A stretch of 64,000 nt of DNA from Streptomyces olindensis (GTDB lineage: Bacteria > Actinomycetota > Actinomycetes > Streptomycetales > Streptomycetaceae), in the NCBI GenBank assembly GCA_000696115.1, contig JJOH01000101.1, forward strand, positions 1 to 64,000, read 5' to 3'. The notes beneath the pieces were generated by a model, which saw nothing but the letters and a program-made list of their open reading frames with translations, did no database searches and had not been told where the DNA came from. Position 1 is the stretch's first letter. Each line of letters starts with the position of its first letter. Shown here piece after piece: positions 56,244 through 64,000 of the stretch. The position numbers and the translations under genes were made by a program.

Positions 56244-57569
56244 TCACTGGTCCAGCTTGTTGTCGATGGTCTTGATCGCCGAGTCCCAGGCCTCCTTGGC
56301 CGACTTGCCCTTCGTCACCAGGATCACGCCGTTGTCCGTCAGGCCCTGCATGATGATCTGATCCTTCGGGCCGATCACCTGGACCGGGGCGGCCTTGGCG
56401 GCCTCCGCGAAGATCGGGCCGATCTTCTGGTCACCGGTCATCTCGTTCGTCGCGCCGGTCACTTCGGGCATGGTGTAGGTGGACGGGGCGCTCGGGAAGC
56501 TGGCCTGCACCTTGAACAGCTTCGCCTGCTGCTCCGGCGCGGTCAGCCAGGTCACGAACTTCTGGGCTTCCTTCACGTTCTTGCCGCTCTTCGGCACGGT
56601 GAGGAAGGTGCCGCCCCAGTTGCCGCCCTTGGGCGCCTCGGCCACGGCCCACTTGCCGGCCGCGTCCGGCTTGGAGTTGCCCTTGATCGTGCCCAGCATC
56701 CACGGCGGGCAGGCGATGGTGGCGAACTTGTTGTTGGCGATCGTGGAGTTCCAGCCCGGCTGGAACTGCGTCTGCGACTGGACGAGGCCCTTCTCGGCGG
56801 CCTCGGAGGTCAGGTCGAAGGCGGCCTTGACGGCCGGGTTGGTCTTGTAGATGACCTTCCCTGAGGCGTCGTAGAACTTCTCCTTCTCGCTGCCGATGAT
56901 CGCCTGGATCAGACCGCCGGGGGAGTCCATGAAGAAGGTGCCCTTGGGAGCCTTCGCCTTGTAGCGCTCGCCGACGTCGACGAGCTTGGCCCAGTCGCCG
57001 GCCCACAGCTTGCCCACCTCGGCGGGGTCGGTGGGCAGGCCGGCCTGCTTGAAGAGGTCCGTTCGGTAACAGATCGCCATGGGGCCGACGTCGGTGCCGA
57101 GGCCGATGGTCCTGCCGTCCTTGGTGGTGGCCTGCTGCCACTTCCAGGGCAGCCACTTGCTCTTGTCCACGCCCGGAGCCTTCGACATGTCCTCGAGCTT
57201 GTCGGCCTGGGTGGCCGTGACCTCGGCGATGTTGGCGACTTCGACGGCCTGGACGTCCAGCAGACCGCTGTTGGTGGTCAGGTGGTTCAGCAGCGCCGGG
57301 TAGTAGTTCTCGTTCCGCTCGACGACGTTCTCGGCGATCTTGATCTTCGGGTTGAGCTTCTCGTACTCGGCGTAGAGACCGGCTTCCTTGAAGCCCATGG
57401 TGCCGAAGAGCCCCACCGAGATCGTCGTCTTGCCGCCGCTGTCGCCGTCCGAGGAGCCTGAGCCGTTGCTCTTGCCGTCGTCGGCACAGCCGGCCAGCAG
57501 CCCGGCGCCCAGCGACGCGGCGGCCGCGAGGACCATCGCCTTGCGGGCGGTTCGGATGCGTGCTCGCAT
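56244..57569 (-). CDS. cebE: cellobiose-binding lipoprotein CebE
   Basis: A 441-residue CUT1 binding protein. The lipobox LLAGC (Cys28) follows a Lys/Arg-rich signal start. GTDVGPMAICYRTDLFKQAGLP and the C-terminal block with WDSAIKTIDNKLDQ fit CebE-type binding proteins for cello-oligosaccharides. AGGAGG precedes ATG 57569. First gene of the cebEFG operon, with a perfect CebR box 117 bp upstream. Confidence 0.95.
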   Translation of the reverse strand: MRARIRTARKAMVLAAAASLGAGLLAGCADDGKSNGSGSSDGDSGGKTTISVGLFGTMGFKEAGLYAEYEKLNPKIKIAENVVERNENYYPALLNHLTTNSGLLDVQAVEVANIAEVTATQADKLEDMSKAPGVDKSKWLPWKWQQATTKDGRTIGLGTDVGPMAICYRTDLFKQAGLPTDPAEVGKLWAGDWAKLVDVGERYKAKAPKGTFFMDSPGGLIQAIIGSEKEKFYDASGKVIYKTNPAVKAAFDLTSEAAEKGLVQSQTQFQPGWNSTIANNKFATIACPPWMLGTIKGNSKPDAAGKWAVAEAPKGGNWGGTFLTVPKSGKNVKEAQKFVTWLTAPEQQAKLFKVQASFPSAPSTYTMPEVTGATNEMTGDQKIGPIFAEAAKAAPVQVIGPKDQIIMQGLTDNGVILVTKGKSAKEAWDSAIKTIDNKLDQ

Positions 57570-57978
57570 GTCGTCCTCCTGTTGCCCTGACGTGCCGACC
57601 CCCCGGCCAACTGCATGGTTGGACCCGTTTTTGCTCGCTGCGGCTCGGGCGGGGAACGTGCGGGTTGTGTATGTGTCAGGTAGTGTGGGAGCGCTCCCAC
57701 CAGTGATGTGTTGAAGAGTCCCCGGTAGCGGCGGGGGTGTCAAGGGACCGGGCAGCGAGATATGCGTTCAGTTATCGGGACGTTAACTGGACCCGGGTCG
57801 GACCCCGTTGCGACCCCGGTCGTCGGTATCCGGCCAGCCGGCGGCGGCCGGACCGGCTCGTCGGGCCGAAGCGGAACGCCGAGGACGGCGAGCCGCCGGG
57901 AGCGGTCACTACAGCTGACGGGCCTGTTAAATTCCAGGCCAGTCGCAGAGTGCGGGTGTGGAGGGGAAGGCGGAGCCC
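57570..57978. other. cebE-cebR divergent control region
   Basis: A 409-bp gap with one perfect CebR box (57686-57699), nearer to cebE. The remaining ~270 bp toward cebR are GC-rich; no second box was seen there. Confidence 0.6.
57686..57699. promoter_or_regulatory. CebR operator, perfect palindrome
   Basis: TGGGAGCGCTCCCA, identical to the published consensus, 117 bp upstream of cebE. Cellobiose or cellotriose releases CebR from it. Confidence 0.95.
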
Positions 57979-59034
57979 ATGGCAAGCCACGGAGCGCGGG
58001 GCCGAAGCGGTGGCCGGCCCACCCTCGAAGAGGTGGCGGCGCGCGCCGGTGTCGGCCGCGGCACGGTCTCCCGGGTGATCAACGGTTCGCCCCGGGTCAG
58101 TGACGCGACCCGCGCGGCCGTCGAGGCGGCGGTCGCCGAGCTCGGCTACGTGCCGAACACCGCGGCCCGCGCCCTCGCCGCCAACCGCACGGACGCGATC
58201 GCGCTGGTCGTGCCCGAGCCGGAGACCCGGTTCTTCGCGGAACCGTACTTCTCGGACATGCTGAAGGGGGTCGGGGCCGCGCTGGGGGACACGGAGATGC
58301 AGCTGCTGCTGATCTTCGCGGGCAGCGACCGTGAACGCCGCCGCCTCGCCCAGTACCTGGCGGCGCACCGGGTGGACGGCGTCCTGCTGGTGTCGGTGCA
58401 CGCCGACGACCCGCTGCCGGACCTCCTCGCCCAGCTGGAGATCCCGGCGGTGATCAGTGGTCCGCGATCGTCGGCGGAGACGCTGCCGTCGGTCGACTCG
58501 GACAACTACGGCGGTGCCCGGCAGGCCGTGGAACACCTGCTGTCCCGGGGCCGCCGCCGGATAGCCCACATCACCGGCCGCCTCGACGTGTACGGCGCCC
58601 AGCGCCGCATCGACGGCTACCGCGAGGCCCTGATCGACGCGGGCCTCGGGGCGGACGAGGCGCTGATCGAGCCGGGCGACTTCACGGAGGAGGGCGGCCA
58701 TCGCGCCATGGCGGCGCTGCTGGAGCGCGACCCGGGCCTGGACGCGGTCTTCGCCGCCTCCGACGTCACCGCGGCCGGTGCCCGCCAGGCGCTGCGCGAG
58801 GCGGGGCGCCGCATCCCCGACGACGTGGCGCTCGTCGGCTACGACGACTCGGCCATCGCCCGCCACATGGAGCCGCCCCTCACCAGCGTGCGCCAGCCCA
58901 TAGAGGAGATGGGCCGCCGGATGATCGACCTCCTCCTCACGGAGGTCGCCGACCGCCGCCCCCTCGCGTCCCGCGGGCTGGAGCGCCGGCAGGTGGTCCT
59001 GGCGACGGAGCTGGTGTCCCGGTCGTCCTCGTGA
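57979..59034 (+). CDS. cebR: LacI-family repressor CebR
   Basis: A 351-residue repressor. The HTH (about 15-60) reads PTLEEVAARAGVGRGTVSRVINGSPRVSDATRAAVEAA, followed by the LacI hinge and a periplasmic-binding-like effector domain (VDSDNYGGARQAVEHLLSRGRRRIAHITG). It is divergent from cebE and should repress cebEFG and bglC until cello-oligosaccharides bind. ATG 57979 has GGAG just upstream; GTG 57958 is an alternative. Followed closely by the convergent XdhC remnant. Confidence 0.95.
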   Translation: MASHGARGRSGGRPTLEEVAARAGVGRGTVSRVINGSPRVSDATRAAVEAAVAELGYVPNTAARALAANRTDAIALVVPEPETRFFAEPYFSDMLKGVGAALGDTEMQLLLIFAGSDRERRRLAQYLAAHRVDGVLLVSVHADDPLPDLLAQLEIPAVISGPRSSAETLPSVDSDNYGGARQAVEHLLSRGRRRIAHITGRLDVYGAQRRIDGYREALIDAGLGADEALIEPGDFTEEGGHRAMAALLERDPGLDAVFAASDVTAAGARQALREAGRRIPDDVALVGYDDSAIARHMEPPLTSVRQPIEEMGRRMIDLLLTEVADRRPLASRGLERRQVVLATELVSRSSS

Positions 59035-59043
59035 CCGGTCGGC

Positions 59044-60219
59044 TCAGCGGTCCACGCCGACGCGTGCGGCGGGGTGGGGGGTGCTCCGGCCGTCGGCCTG
59101 GTGTCGGACGAGCGGTCCGTGAATCGGTCCCGTGCCGTGGGACAGGGGCAGGCCGGTGGCGTGGTGGGCGTGGGAGATGATCTCCGCGGTGATGGAGACG
59201 GCTGTCTCCTCGGGGGTGCGGGCGCCGAGGTCGAGCCCGATCGGTGAGCGCAGCCGGGCCAGCCGGGCCTCGGGCACACCGGCTTCGCGCAGGCGTCGCA
59301 GGCGTTCGTCGTGGGTGCGCCGGGACCCCATCGCGCCGACGTAGCCGACGGGCAGGTCGAGGGCGAGGCGCAGCAGGGGGATGTCGAACTTGGCGTCGTG
59401 AGTGAGGACTCAGATCGCGGTGCGGGCGTCGACCCGGGTGCGTTCCAGGTACCGGTGGGGCCAGTCGACCACGACCTCGTCCGCCTCCGGGAACCGGGCC
59501 GCGGTGGCGAAGACCGGTCGCGCGTCGCACACGGTGACCCGGTAGCCCAGGAAGTGTCCGATCCGGCAGAGGGCCGCGGCGAAGTCGACGGCACCGAAGA
59601 TCAGCAGGCGTGGCCGGGACGCGTGGACGTGGACGAGTACGGACAGCTTCTCGGGGCAGGTGTCCGCGTCGCCGCCGATCTCGACGCGAGCGGTGCGTCC
59701 GGCTCGCAGGAGGGCCACGGCCTGTGCCGTCACCGTCCGGTCCAGCGCGCCGGCGTCCAGGGTTCCGTGGGCCGCGTCGGCGTCGCCGAGGACACACAGG
59801 GTACGGCCGAGGAGTTCCTCGGGACCGTCGACGACCTGTGCCACAGCGGTGGGCCTGCCCCGGCGGGCCTCGTCGAAGGCGGCAGCCAGGTGGGGCTGCG
59901 CCGCGGGGTCGACGCGCTGGACCAGGACGTCGAGTTCGCCGCCGCAGGTCAGTCCGACCGCGAAGGCGTCGTCGTCGGAGTAACCGAACCAGGCGCGCCT
60001 GGGCGCGCCCCCCTCGTCGAGTACCTGTCGGCACAGCTCGTAGACGGCGCCCTCGACGCAGCCACCGGAGATGCTGCCGATCGCGTTGCCGTCCGGATCC
60101 ACCGCGACCGACGTACCGGTCGGCAGGGGTGCGCTGCCGTGGACGCCGACGACGGTGGCCAGGGCGAAGGGGCGTGCCGCGCGGCACCAGCGGTGCAGTG
60201 TGTCCGCGATGTTGAGCAT
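59044..60219 (-). pseudogene. XdhC/PaoD-type Moco chaperone interrupted by in-frame TGA
   Basis: A 392-codon reading frame interrupted once. Codons from 60219 to 59413 encode the XdhC_CoxI domain (WCRAARPFALATVVGVHGSAPLPTGTSVAVDPDG, GGCVEGAVYELCRQV) and the first part of the Rossmann domain. A TGA at 59410-59412 then stops translation after DARTAI. Beyond it, in the same frame, the protein continues as expected (VLTHDAKFDIPLLRLALDLPVGYVGAMGSRRTHDERL) to 59044. The family often has Cys or Val at the stop position, and TGC to TGA is one substitution. Either the gene is inactive, the stop is read through, or the base is a sequencing error. XdhC delivers modified molybdenum cofactor to xanthine dehydrogenase-like enzymes, such as the operon immediately upstream. 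Confidence 0.85.
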
Positions 60220-60394
60220 GGGCCTGTCTCCGTGGGGGTGGGGAAGGGCCGCCACCGCGCTCCACGGGGGCGGGAACGCGGCTGCGGCCCTGGGAGGTCC
60301 GGCAGCCGGACGGGGGGACCGACCGCCGGACGGGCAGGGAGTGCCCTGGGCGCCGGGCTTCTCCTCGCTGGCCTGCCCAGGGGCGCCCGACGGC

Positions 60395-62590
60395 TCAGAT
60401 CAACGCCTCCGCGGTGATGGGCAGTTCGCGGATGCGGCGGCCGGTGGCGTGGTGCACCGCGTTGGCGATGGCGGCCGCCACACCGACCTGGACGACCTCT
60501 CCGATCCCCTTGACCTTGAGCGGGTCGGCCTCGGGGTCCTCGCCCTCCAGGTAGATCGCCTTGAGGTCGGGGATGTCGGCGTTGACCGGGACGAGGTAGT
60601 CGGCGAGGTTGGCGTTGACGATCCGGCCGTCGCGGTGGTCGGTGACCGTGTGCTCCAGCAGGGCCTGGCCGATGCCGCCGACCATGCCGCCCAGCGCCTG
60701 GCTGTCCGCCAGTTTGGGGCTGATGATGCGGCCGACGTCGTACACCCCGAGCATCCGCCGCACCCGGACCAGACCGAGGGTGGCGTCGACGCCCACCTCG
60801 GTGAAGACCGCGCCGTAGGAGAAGTACGAGTGCCGCGCGGGCTCCGGCGCCCCGGCGTAGGCGCCCTCGGCCTCGAGGTGGGTGAGCCTGTTGCGGGTCA
60901 GCAGCCGCTGGTAGGTCTCGCCGCGGGCCGGGTTGCCCTGTACGTGCAGTCGGCCGCCGCGGACGACGACGTCCTCCGCCCTGACGCCGTACAGCGGCGA
61001 CTCCTCGTCCTCCACCGCCAGCTTGATCGCCTGGCCGCGGACCTTGTCGCACGCGTCGAGGACGGCGGACCCGACGACGGTCATGGTCATCGAGCCGCCG
61101 TGCGGCGGGGTCGGCGGGTAGCGGGAGTCGCCGAGCCGGAAGGTCACCGTGCGCATGGTCAGCCCGAGGGCGTCCGCGGCGACCTGGGTCTGGGCGGTGT
61201 AGGTCCCCGGGCCCATGTCGCTGGTGGCCGCCTCGGCGACGGCCGTACCGTCCGCGTCCAGGCGGACCCGGGCCTGGCCGGGGAAACGCCCGGGGTCGTA
61301 CACGGCCGCGGCCATGCCCGTCCCGACCAGCCAGTCGCCGTCCCGCGTCGAGCGGGGCTTCGGGTTGCGCCGCTCCCACCCGAACTCCCGGGCACCGACG
61401 GAGTAGCACTCGCGCAGTCGACGCGTGGACCAGGGCAGCCCGTTGGACTCGTCCTCGGCCGGCTCGTTGCGCAGGCGCAGTTCGATCGGGTCGACACCGA
61501 GCCGGTGCGCGAGTTCGTCCATCGCCGACTCGATGGCGAAGGACGCGTTCGCGAAGCCGGGGCCCCGCATGTACAACGGGGTGTTCACGTCCAGCGGCAC
61601 CTTGCGGTACTCCTGGCTGACGTTGGGCGTGCTGTAGAACATCTGGCCGGCACGCATGATGGCCTCGTCGAACTTCTCGTACGACGACGTCTCCGCGTCC
61701 ATCTCGTGCACCATGGCGGTCAGCCGGCCCCGCCGGTCGCTGCCGAGGCGCAGGCGGTAGTCGTAGGAGGGCCGGAAGCCGGTGCCGAAGTACATCTGCC
61801 TGCGGGTCAGGACGACTTTGACGGGACGTTTCGTCTCGCGGGCGGCGAGCGCGGCGACCACGGTGTGCGGCCAGCAGCGCAGTCCGCTGCCGAAGCCGCC
61901 GCCGACGAACGGCGAGATGACCCGCACCGACTCCACGGGCAGGTCGAACACCGTGGAGAGTTCGGTCTGGGTGCCCACCACCCACTGGGTCTTGTCCCAC
62001 ACGGTCAGCTTGTCGCCGTTCCAGCGGGCGATGGTGGCGTGCGGTTCCATCGGGTTGTGGTGGTTGCGCGCCATGCGGTAGTCGAGGTCGAGTCGTACGG
62101 CCGCTGTGCGCAACGCCGCCTCGGCGTCACCCCGCGCGTACCTGGTGGGCGCGTCCGGCTTCGCCTCGGCCATGTCGGTCGAGGGCTTCTTCGCGTCGTA
62201 GCGGACCTCGACGAGGCTCGCGCCGTGCTGCGCGGCCTCCAGGGTGGTGCCGATGACGACGGCGACCGGCTGGCCGTGGAAGAGGACCTTGTCGTCCTGG
62301 AAGACCCGCAGCCGTCGGCCCTCCGGGTTGTTCGATCCAAGGTTGTCGCGGTACGGCAGCCGCGGCGCGTTGCGGTGGTGGATCACCCGCAGTACGCCGG
62401 GGTGCTGCTCGGCGGCACCGGTGTCGACGGAGGTGATGCGGCCCGCGCCGATGCTCGCGTCGACGATGACCGCGTGCAGGACACCCTCGACGTCGTGTTC
62501 GGCGGCGTACAGGGCCTGGCCGGTGACCTTCAGACGCCCGTCCACTCGGGACAGCGGGGCGCCGACGGCGGCTTGGGGCTGGGGACTCAC
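60395..62590 (-). CDS. paoC: molybdenum hydroxylase large subunit (PaoC/XDH type)
   Basis: A 731-residue molybdopterin-binding subunit. RVISPFVGGGFGSGL, YMRGPGFANASFAIESAMDELAHRLGVDP and VKGIGEVVQVGVAAA (catalytic Glu about 698) are the family motifs. It catalyses hydroxylation of an aldehyde or N-heterocycle with water. The four-cysteine insert in the neighbouring FAD subunit points to a PaoABC-type aldehyde oxidoreductase rather than a true xanthine dehydrogenase. GTG 62590 overlaps the preceding stop (GTGA) and has GGGAGGT six bases upstream. Confidence 0.93.
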   Translation of the reverse strand: MSPQPQAAVGAPLSRVDGRLKVTGQALYAAEHDVEGVLHAVIVDASIGAGRITSVDTGAAEQHPGVLRVIHHRNAPRLPYRDNLGSNNPEGRRLRVFQDDKVLFHGQPVAVVIGTTLEAAQHGASLVEVRYDAKKPSTDMAEAKPDAPTRYARGDAEAALRTAAVRLDLDYRMARNHHNPMEPHATIARWNGDKLTVWDKTQWVVGTQTELSTVFDLPVESVRVISPFVGGGFGSGLRCWPHTVVAALAARETKRPVKVVLTRRQMYFGTGFRPSYDYRLRLGSDRRGRLTAMVHEMDAETSSYEKFDEAIMRAGQMFYSTPNVSQEYRKVPLDVNTPLYMRGPGFANASFAIESAMDELAHRLGVDPIELRLRNEPAEDESNGLPWSTRRLRECYSVGAREFGWERRNPKPRSTRDGDWLVGTGMAAAVYDPGRFPGQARVRLDADGTAVAEAATSDMGPGTYTAQTQVAADALGLTMRTVTFRLGDSRYPPTPPHGGSMTMTVVGSAVLDACDKVRGQAIKLAVEDEESPLYGVRAEDVVVRGGRLHVQGNPARGETYQRLLTRNRLTHLEAEGAYAGAPEPARHSYFSYGAVFTEVGVDATLGLVRVRRMLGVYDVGRIISPKLADSQALGGMVGGIGQALLEHTVTDHRDGRIVNANLADYLVPVNADIPDLKAIYLEGEDPEADPLKVKGIGEVVQVGVAAAIANAVHHATGRRIRELPITAEALI

Positions 62591-63567
62591 TTCGCACCTC
62601 CCACGACGCGCAGCTGACGCTCGACGGTCCGTTTGAGCAACTCGGGTTTGAACCGGTTGTGCTGGAGGGGGCGTGCCCCTTCGGCCGCCTTCTCGGCGGC
62701 GGCCGCCCACAACGCCGCCGAGGGGCGTTCACCGACCAGGTGCCGCTCGACGGCGGGCAGCTTCCAGGGCACGGTGCCCACTCCGCCGGCGGCGGCCTTC
62801 GCCTCGCGGATCACCCCGCCGCGCACATGCAGCGCGACGGCCGTCGACGTCAGGGCGAACTCGTACGACTGCCGGTCCCGGACCTTCAGATAGCCCGACT
62901 TCAGCGGACGCGGCAGCGCCGGGATCTCCACCGCCGTGATCAACTCGCCCTGCCGGAGGGCCTGTTCGCGGTGGGGCGTGCTGCCCGGCCGCAGCAGGAA
63001 GTCGGCGAAGGCGATACGGCGCTCCCCGTCCGGGCCCAGCAGGTGCACCGTCGCCTCCAGGGCGGCGAACGCCACGGCGACGTCGGAAGGGTGCGTGGCC
63101 ACGCAGGCATCGGAGGTGCCGAGGATCGCGTGGGTGCGGTTGTGGCCCTTCAGCGCGGCACAACCCGAGCCCGGTTGACGCTTGTTGCAGTCGGCGGTCA
63201 CGTCACGGAAGTACGTGCAGCGGGTGCGCTGCATGATGTTGCCGCCGATGGTCGCCATGTTCCGCAGCTGGGCGGAGGCGCTCAGCTCCAGCGACTCGGA
63301 GACGACGGGGTACAGGGCGCGCACCTTGGGGTGGGCGGCGGTCTCGGCCATCGTGACCAGGGCGCCGATCCGCAGGCCCCCGCGCTCGGTGGCTCTGACC
63401 TCGCGCAGCGGCAGCCCGCTGATGTCGACGATCGTTTCGGGACGCTCGACGGTCTCGCGCATCAGGTCGACGAGGGTGGTGCCGCCGGCGATGTAACGGC
63501 CCCCGCGGCGACCGGCGTCGAGGGCCTCGCGGGTGTCGGCGGCGCGGGTGTAGGAGAACGGATGCAT
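62587..63567 (-). CDS. paoB: FAD-binding subunit with extra 4Fe-4S cluster (PaoB type)
   Basis: A 326-residue CO-dehydrogenase flavoprotein/PaoB-like subunit. RYIAGGTTLVDLM and ATIGGNIMQRTRC are FAD contacts. Cys117, Cys127, Cys136 and Cys155 lie in the insert QRTRCTYFRDVTADCNK/QPGSGC/SDACV, which in E. coli PaoB binds a [4Fe-4S] cluster. Starts 3 bp after the 2Fe-2S subunit. Confidence 0.93.
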   Translation of the reverse strand: MHPFSYTRAADTREALDAGRRGGRYIAGGTTLVDLMRETVERPETIVDISGLPLREVRATERGGLRIGALVTMAETAAHPKVRALYPVVSESLELSASAQLRNMATIGGNIMQRTRCTYFRDVTADCNKRQPGSGCAALKGHNRTHAILGTSDACVATHPSDVAVAFAALEATVHLLGPDGERRIAFADFLLRPGSTPHREQALRQGELITAVEIPALPRPLKSGYLKVRDRQSYEFALTSTAVALHVRGGVIREAKAAAGGVGTVPWKLPAVERHLVGERPSAALWAAAAEKAAEGARPLQHNRFKPELLKRTVERQLRVVGGAK

Positions 63568-63570
63568 GGC

Positions 63571-64000
63571 TCACTTCCCCGCGCTCTGCTCGACGGCGCG
63601 CACGATCTTCACGTAGCAGCCGCAGCGGCAGATGTTGCCGCTCATCCACTCCCGGATCTCCTCCGGGGAGCCCGTGTGGCCCTCCTTGACGCACCCGACG
63701 CCGGACATGATCTGGCCGGGGGTGCAGTAGCCGCACTGGAAGGCGTCCTCGTCGATGAACGCCTGCTGAAGAGGGTGCAGCCGGTCGCCGTCGGCCAGGC
63801 CCTCGATGGTGGTGATCTCGGCGCCCTCCAGGCGCACCGCGAGGGTCAGGCAGGCGTTGTGGCGCTGCCCGTCGACCAGCACCGTGCACGCACCGCACGC
63901 TCCGGCGTTGCAGCCCTTCTTGGCACCGGTGAGACCGAAGTGCTCGCGCAGCAGGTCCAGCAGCGAGGTGCGGTTGTCGACCGTCACCGTCCGCCGGGTG
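63571..64000 (-). CDS. paoA: 2Fe-2S subunit of molybdenum hydroxylase (PaoA type), 5' end outside window
   Basis: The C-terminal ~143 residues are visible. KKGCNAGACGACTVLVDGQRHNACL binds the plant-type [2Fe-2S] cluster, and QCGYCTPGQIMSG with NICRCGCYVKIVRAV binds the second. The reading frame is open through base 64000 (TVTVDNRTSLLDLL near the edge), so the N-terminus, where PaoA has a Tat signal, cannot be judged. First gene of the paoA-B-C operon. Confidence 0.93.
   Translation of the reverse strand, partial: TRRTVTVDNRTSLLDLLREHFGLTGAKKGCNAGACGACTVLVDGQRHNACLTLAVRLEGAEITTIEGLADGDRLHPLQQAFIDEDAFQCGYCTPGQIMSGVGCVKEGHTGSPEEIREWMSGNICRCGCYVKIVRAVEQSAGK

Noticed and set aside
59410..59450. 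Selenocysteine reading of the XdhC TGA as a firm call
   Set aside because: No convincing SECIS element is visible and most Streptomyces lack the selenocysteine machinery; kept only as one option.

Overview
The window is high-GC DNA with the gene content of a Streptomyces chromosome: a cslA-glxA hyphal-tip glycan locus, a CebR/cebEFG/bglC cellobiose locus, sortase-anchored surface proteins, a PAS-GGDEF-EAL protein, and several sugar ABC transporters that have no ATPase gene of their own. Gene order broadly recalls the S. coelicolor stretch from cebR to cslZ. That comparison is from memory and was not aligned.

0-5.2 kb: a broken IS481-type transposase, an LAXTG wall-anchored protein, a HAD hydrolase, a repeat-containing surface protein next to a class F sortase, and a GH6 lipoprotein (cslZ-like). 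5.2-13.5 kb: a very large trypsin-like protease/nSTAND NTPase/WD40 protein, then glxA and cslA (translationally coupled). 13.8-20.8 kb: a FadR-type regulator, tRNA-Lys, an NlpC/P60-like wall protein, an SPFH-type membrane protein, a chitin-type LPMO behind a DasR-like site, a DUF3592-type protein, an acyl-CoA ligase and a second tRNA-Lys.

20.9-29.6 kb: one apparent uptake and catabolism locus: IclR regulator, EhuABCD-type ABC transporter, DUF3830 protein, amidase, D-2-hydroxyacid dehydrogenase and two coupled maleate-isomerase-like proteins. 29.8-35.5 kb: a small membrane protein, an LLM oxidoreductase, a c-di-GMP enzyme (cdgA-like), an M6 metalloprotease and a third tRNA-Lys. The three tRNA-Lys(CUU) genes are identical, point the same way, and are each followed by about 106 bp that folds into hairpins with compensatory changes.

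36.1-40.4 kb: a compact operon of an Fe-S PD-(D/E)XK nuclease, a protein of unknown function and an SF1 helicase, which together look like a split Dna2-type machine. A 74-bp duplication at its end creates a coupled micro-ORF. 40.3-47.9 kb: a PAP2/AUR1-like membrane phosphatase, histidine phosphatase, NsdA-like regulator, spermidine-synthase-like protein and a two-component system.

48.1-52.7 kb: an alpha-galactoside ABC importer and alpha-galactosidase. 52.7-59.0 kb: bglC-cebG-cebF-cebE with divergent cebR and two CebR boxes, one of which contains the bglC Shine-Dalgarno. 59.0-64.0 kb: a PaoABC-type molybdenum hydroxylase operon whose XdhC/PaoD maturation gene is interrupted by an in-frame TGA at a probable Cys codon; the iron-sulfur subunit runs off the window end.
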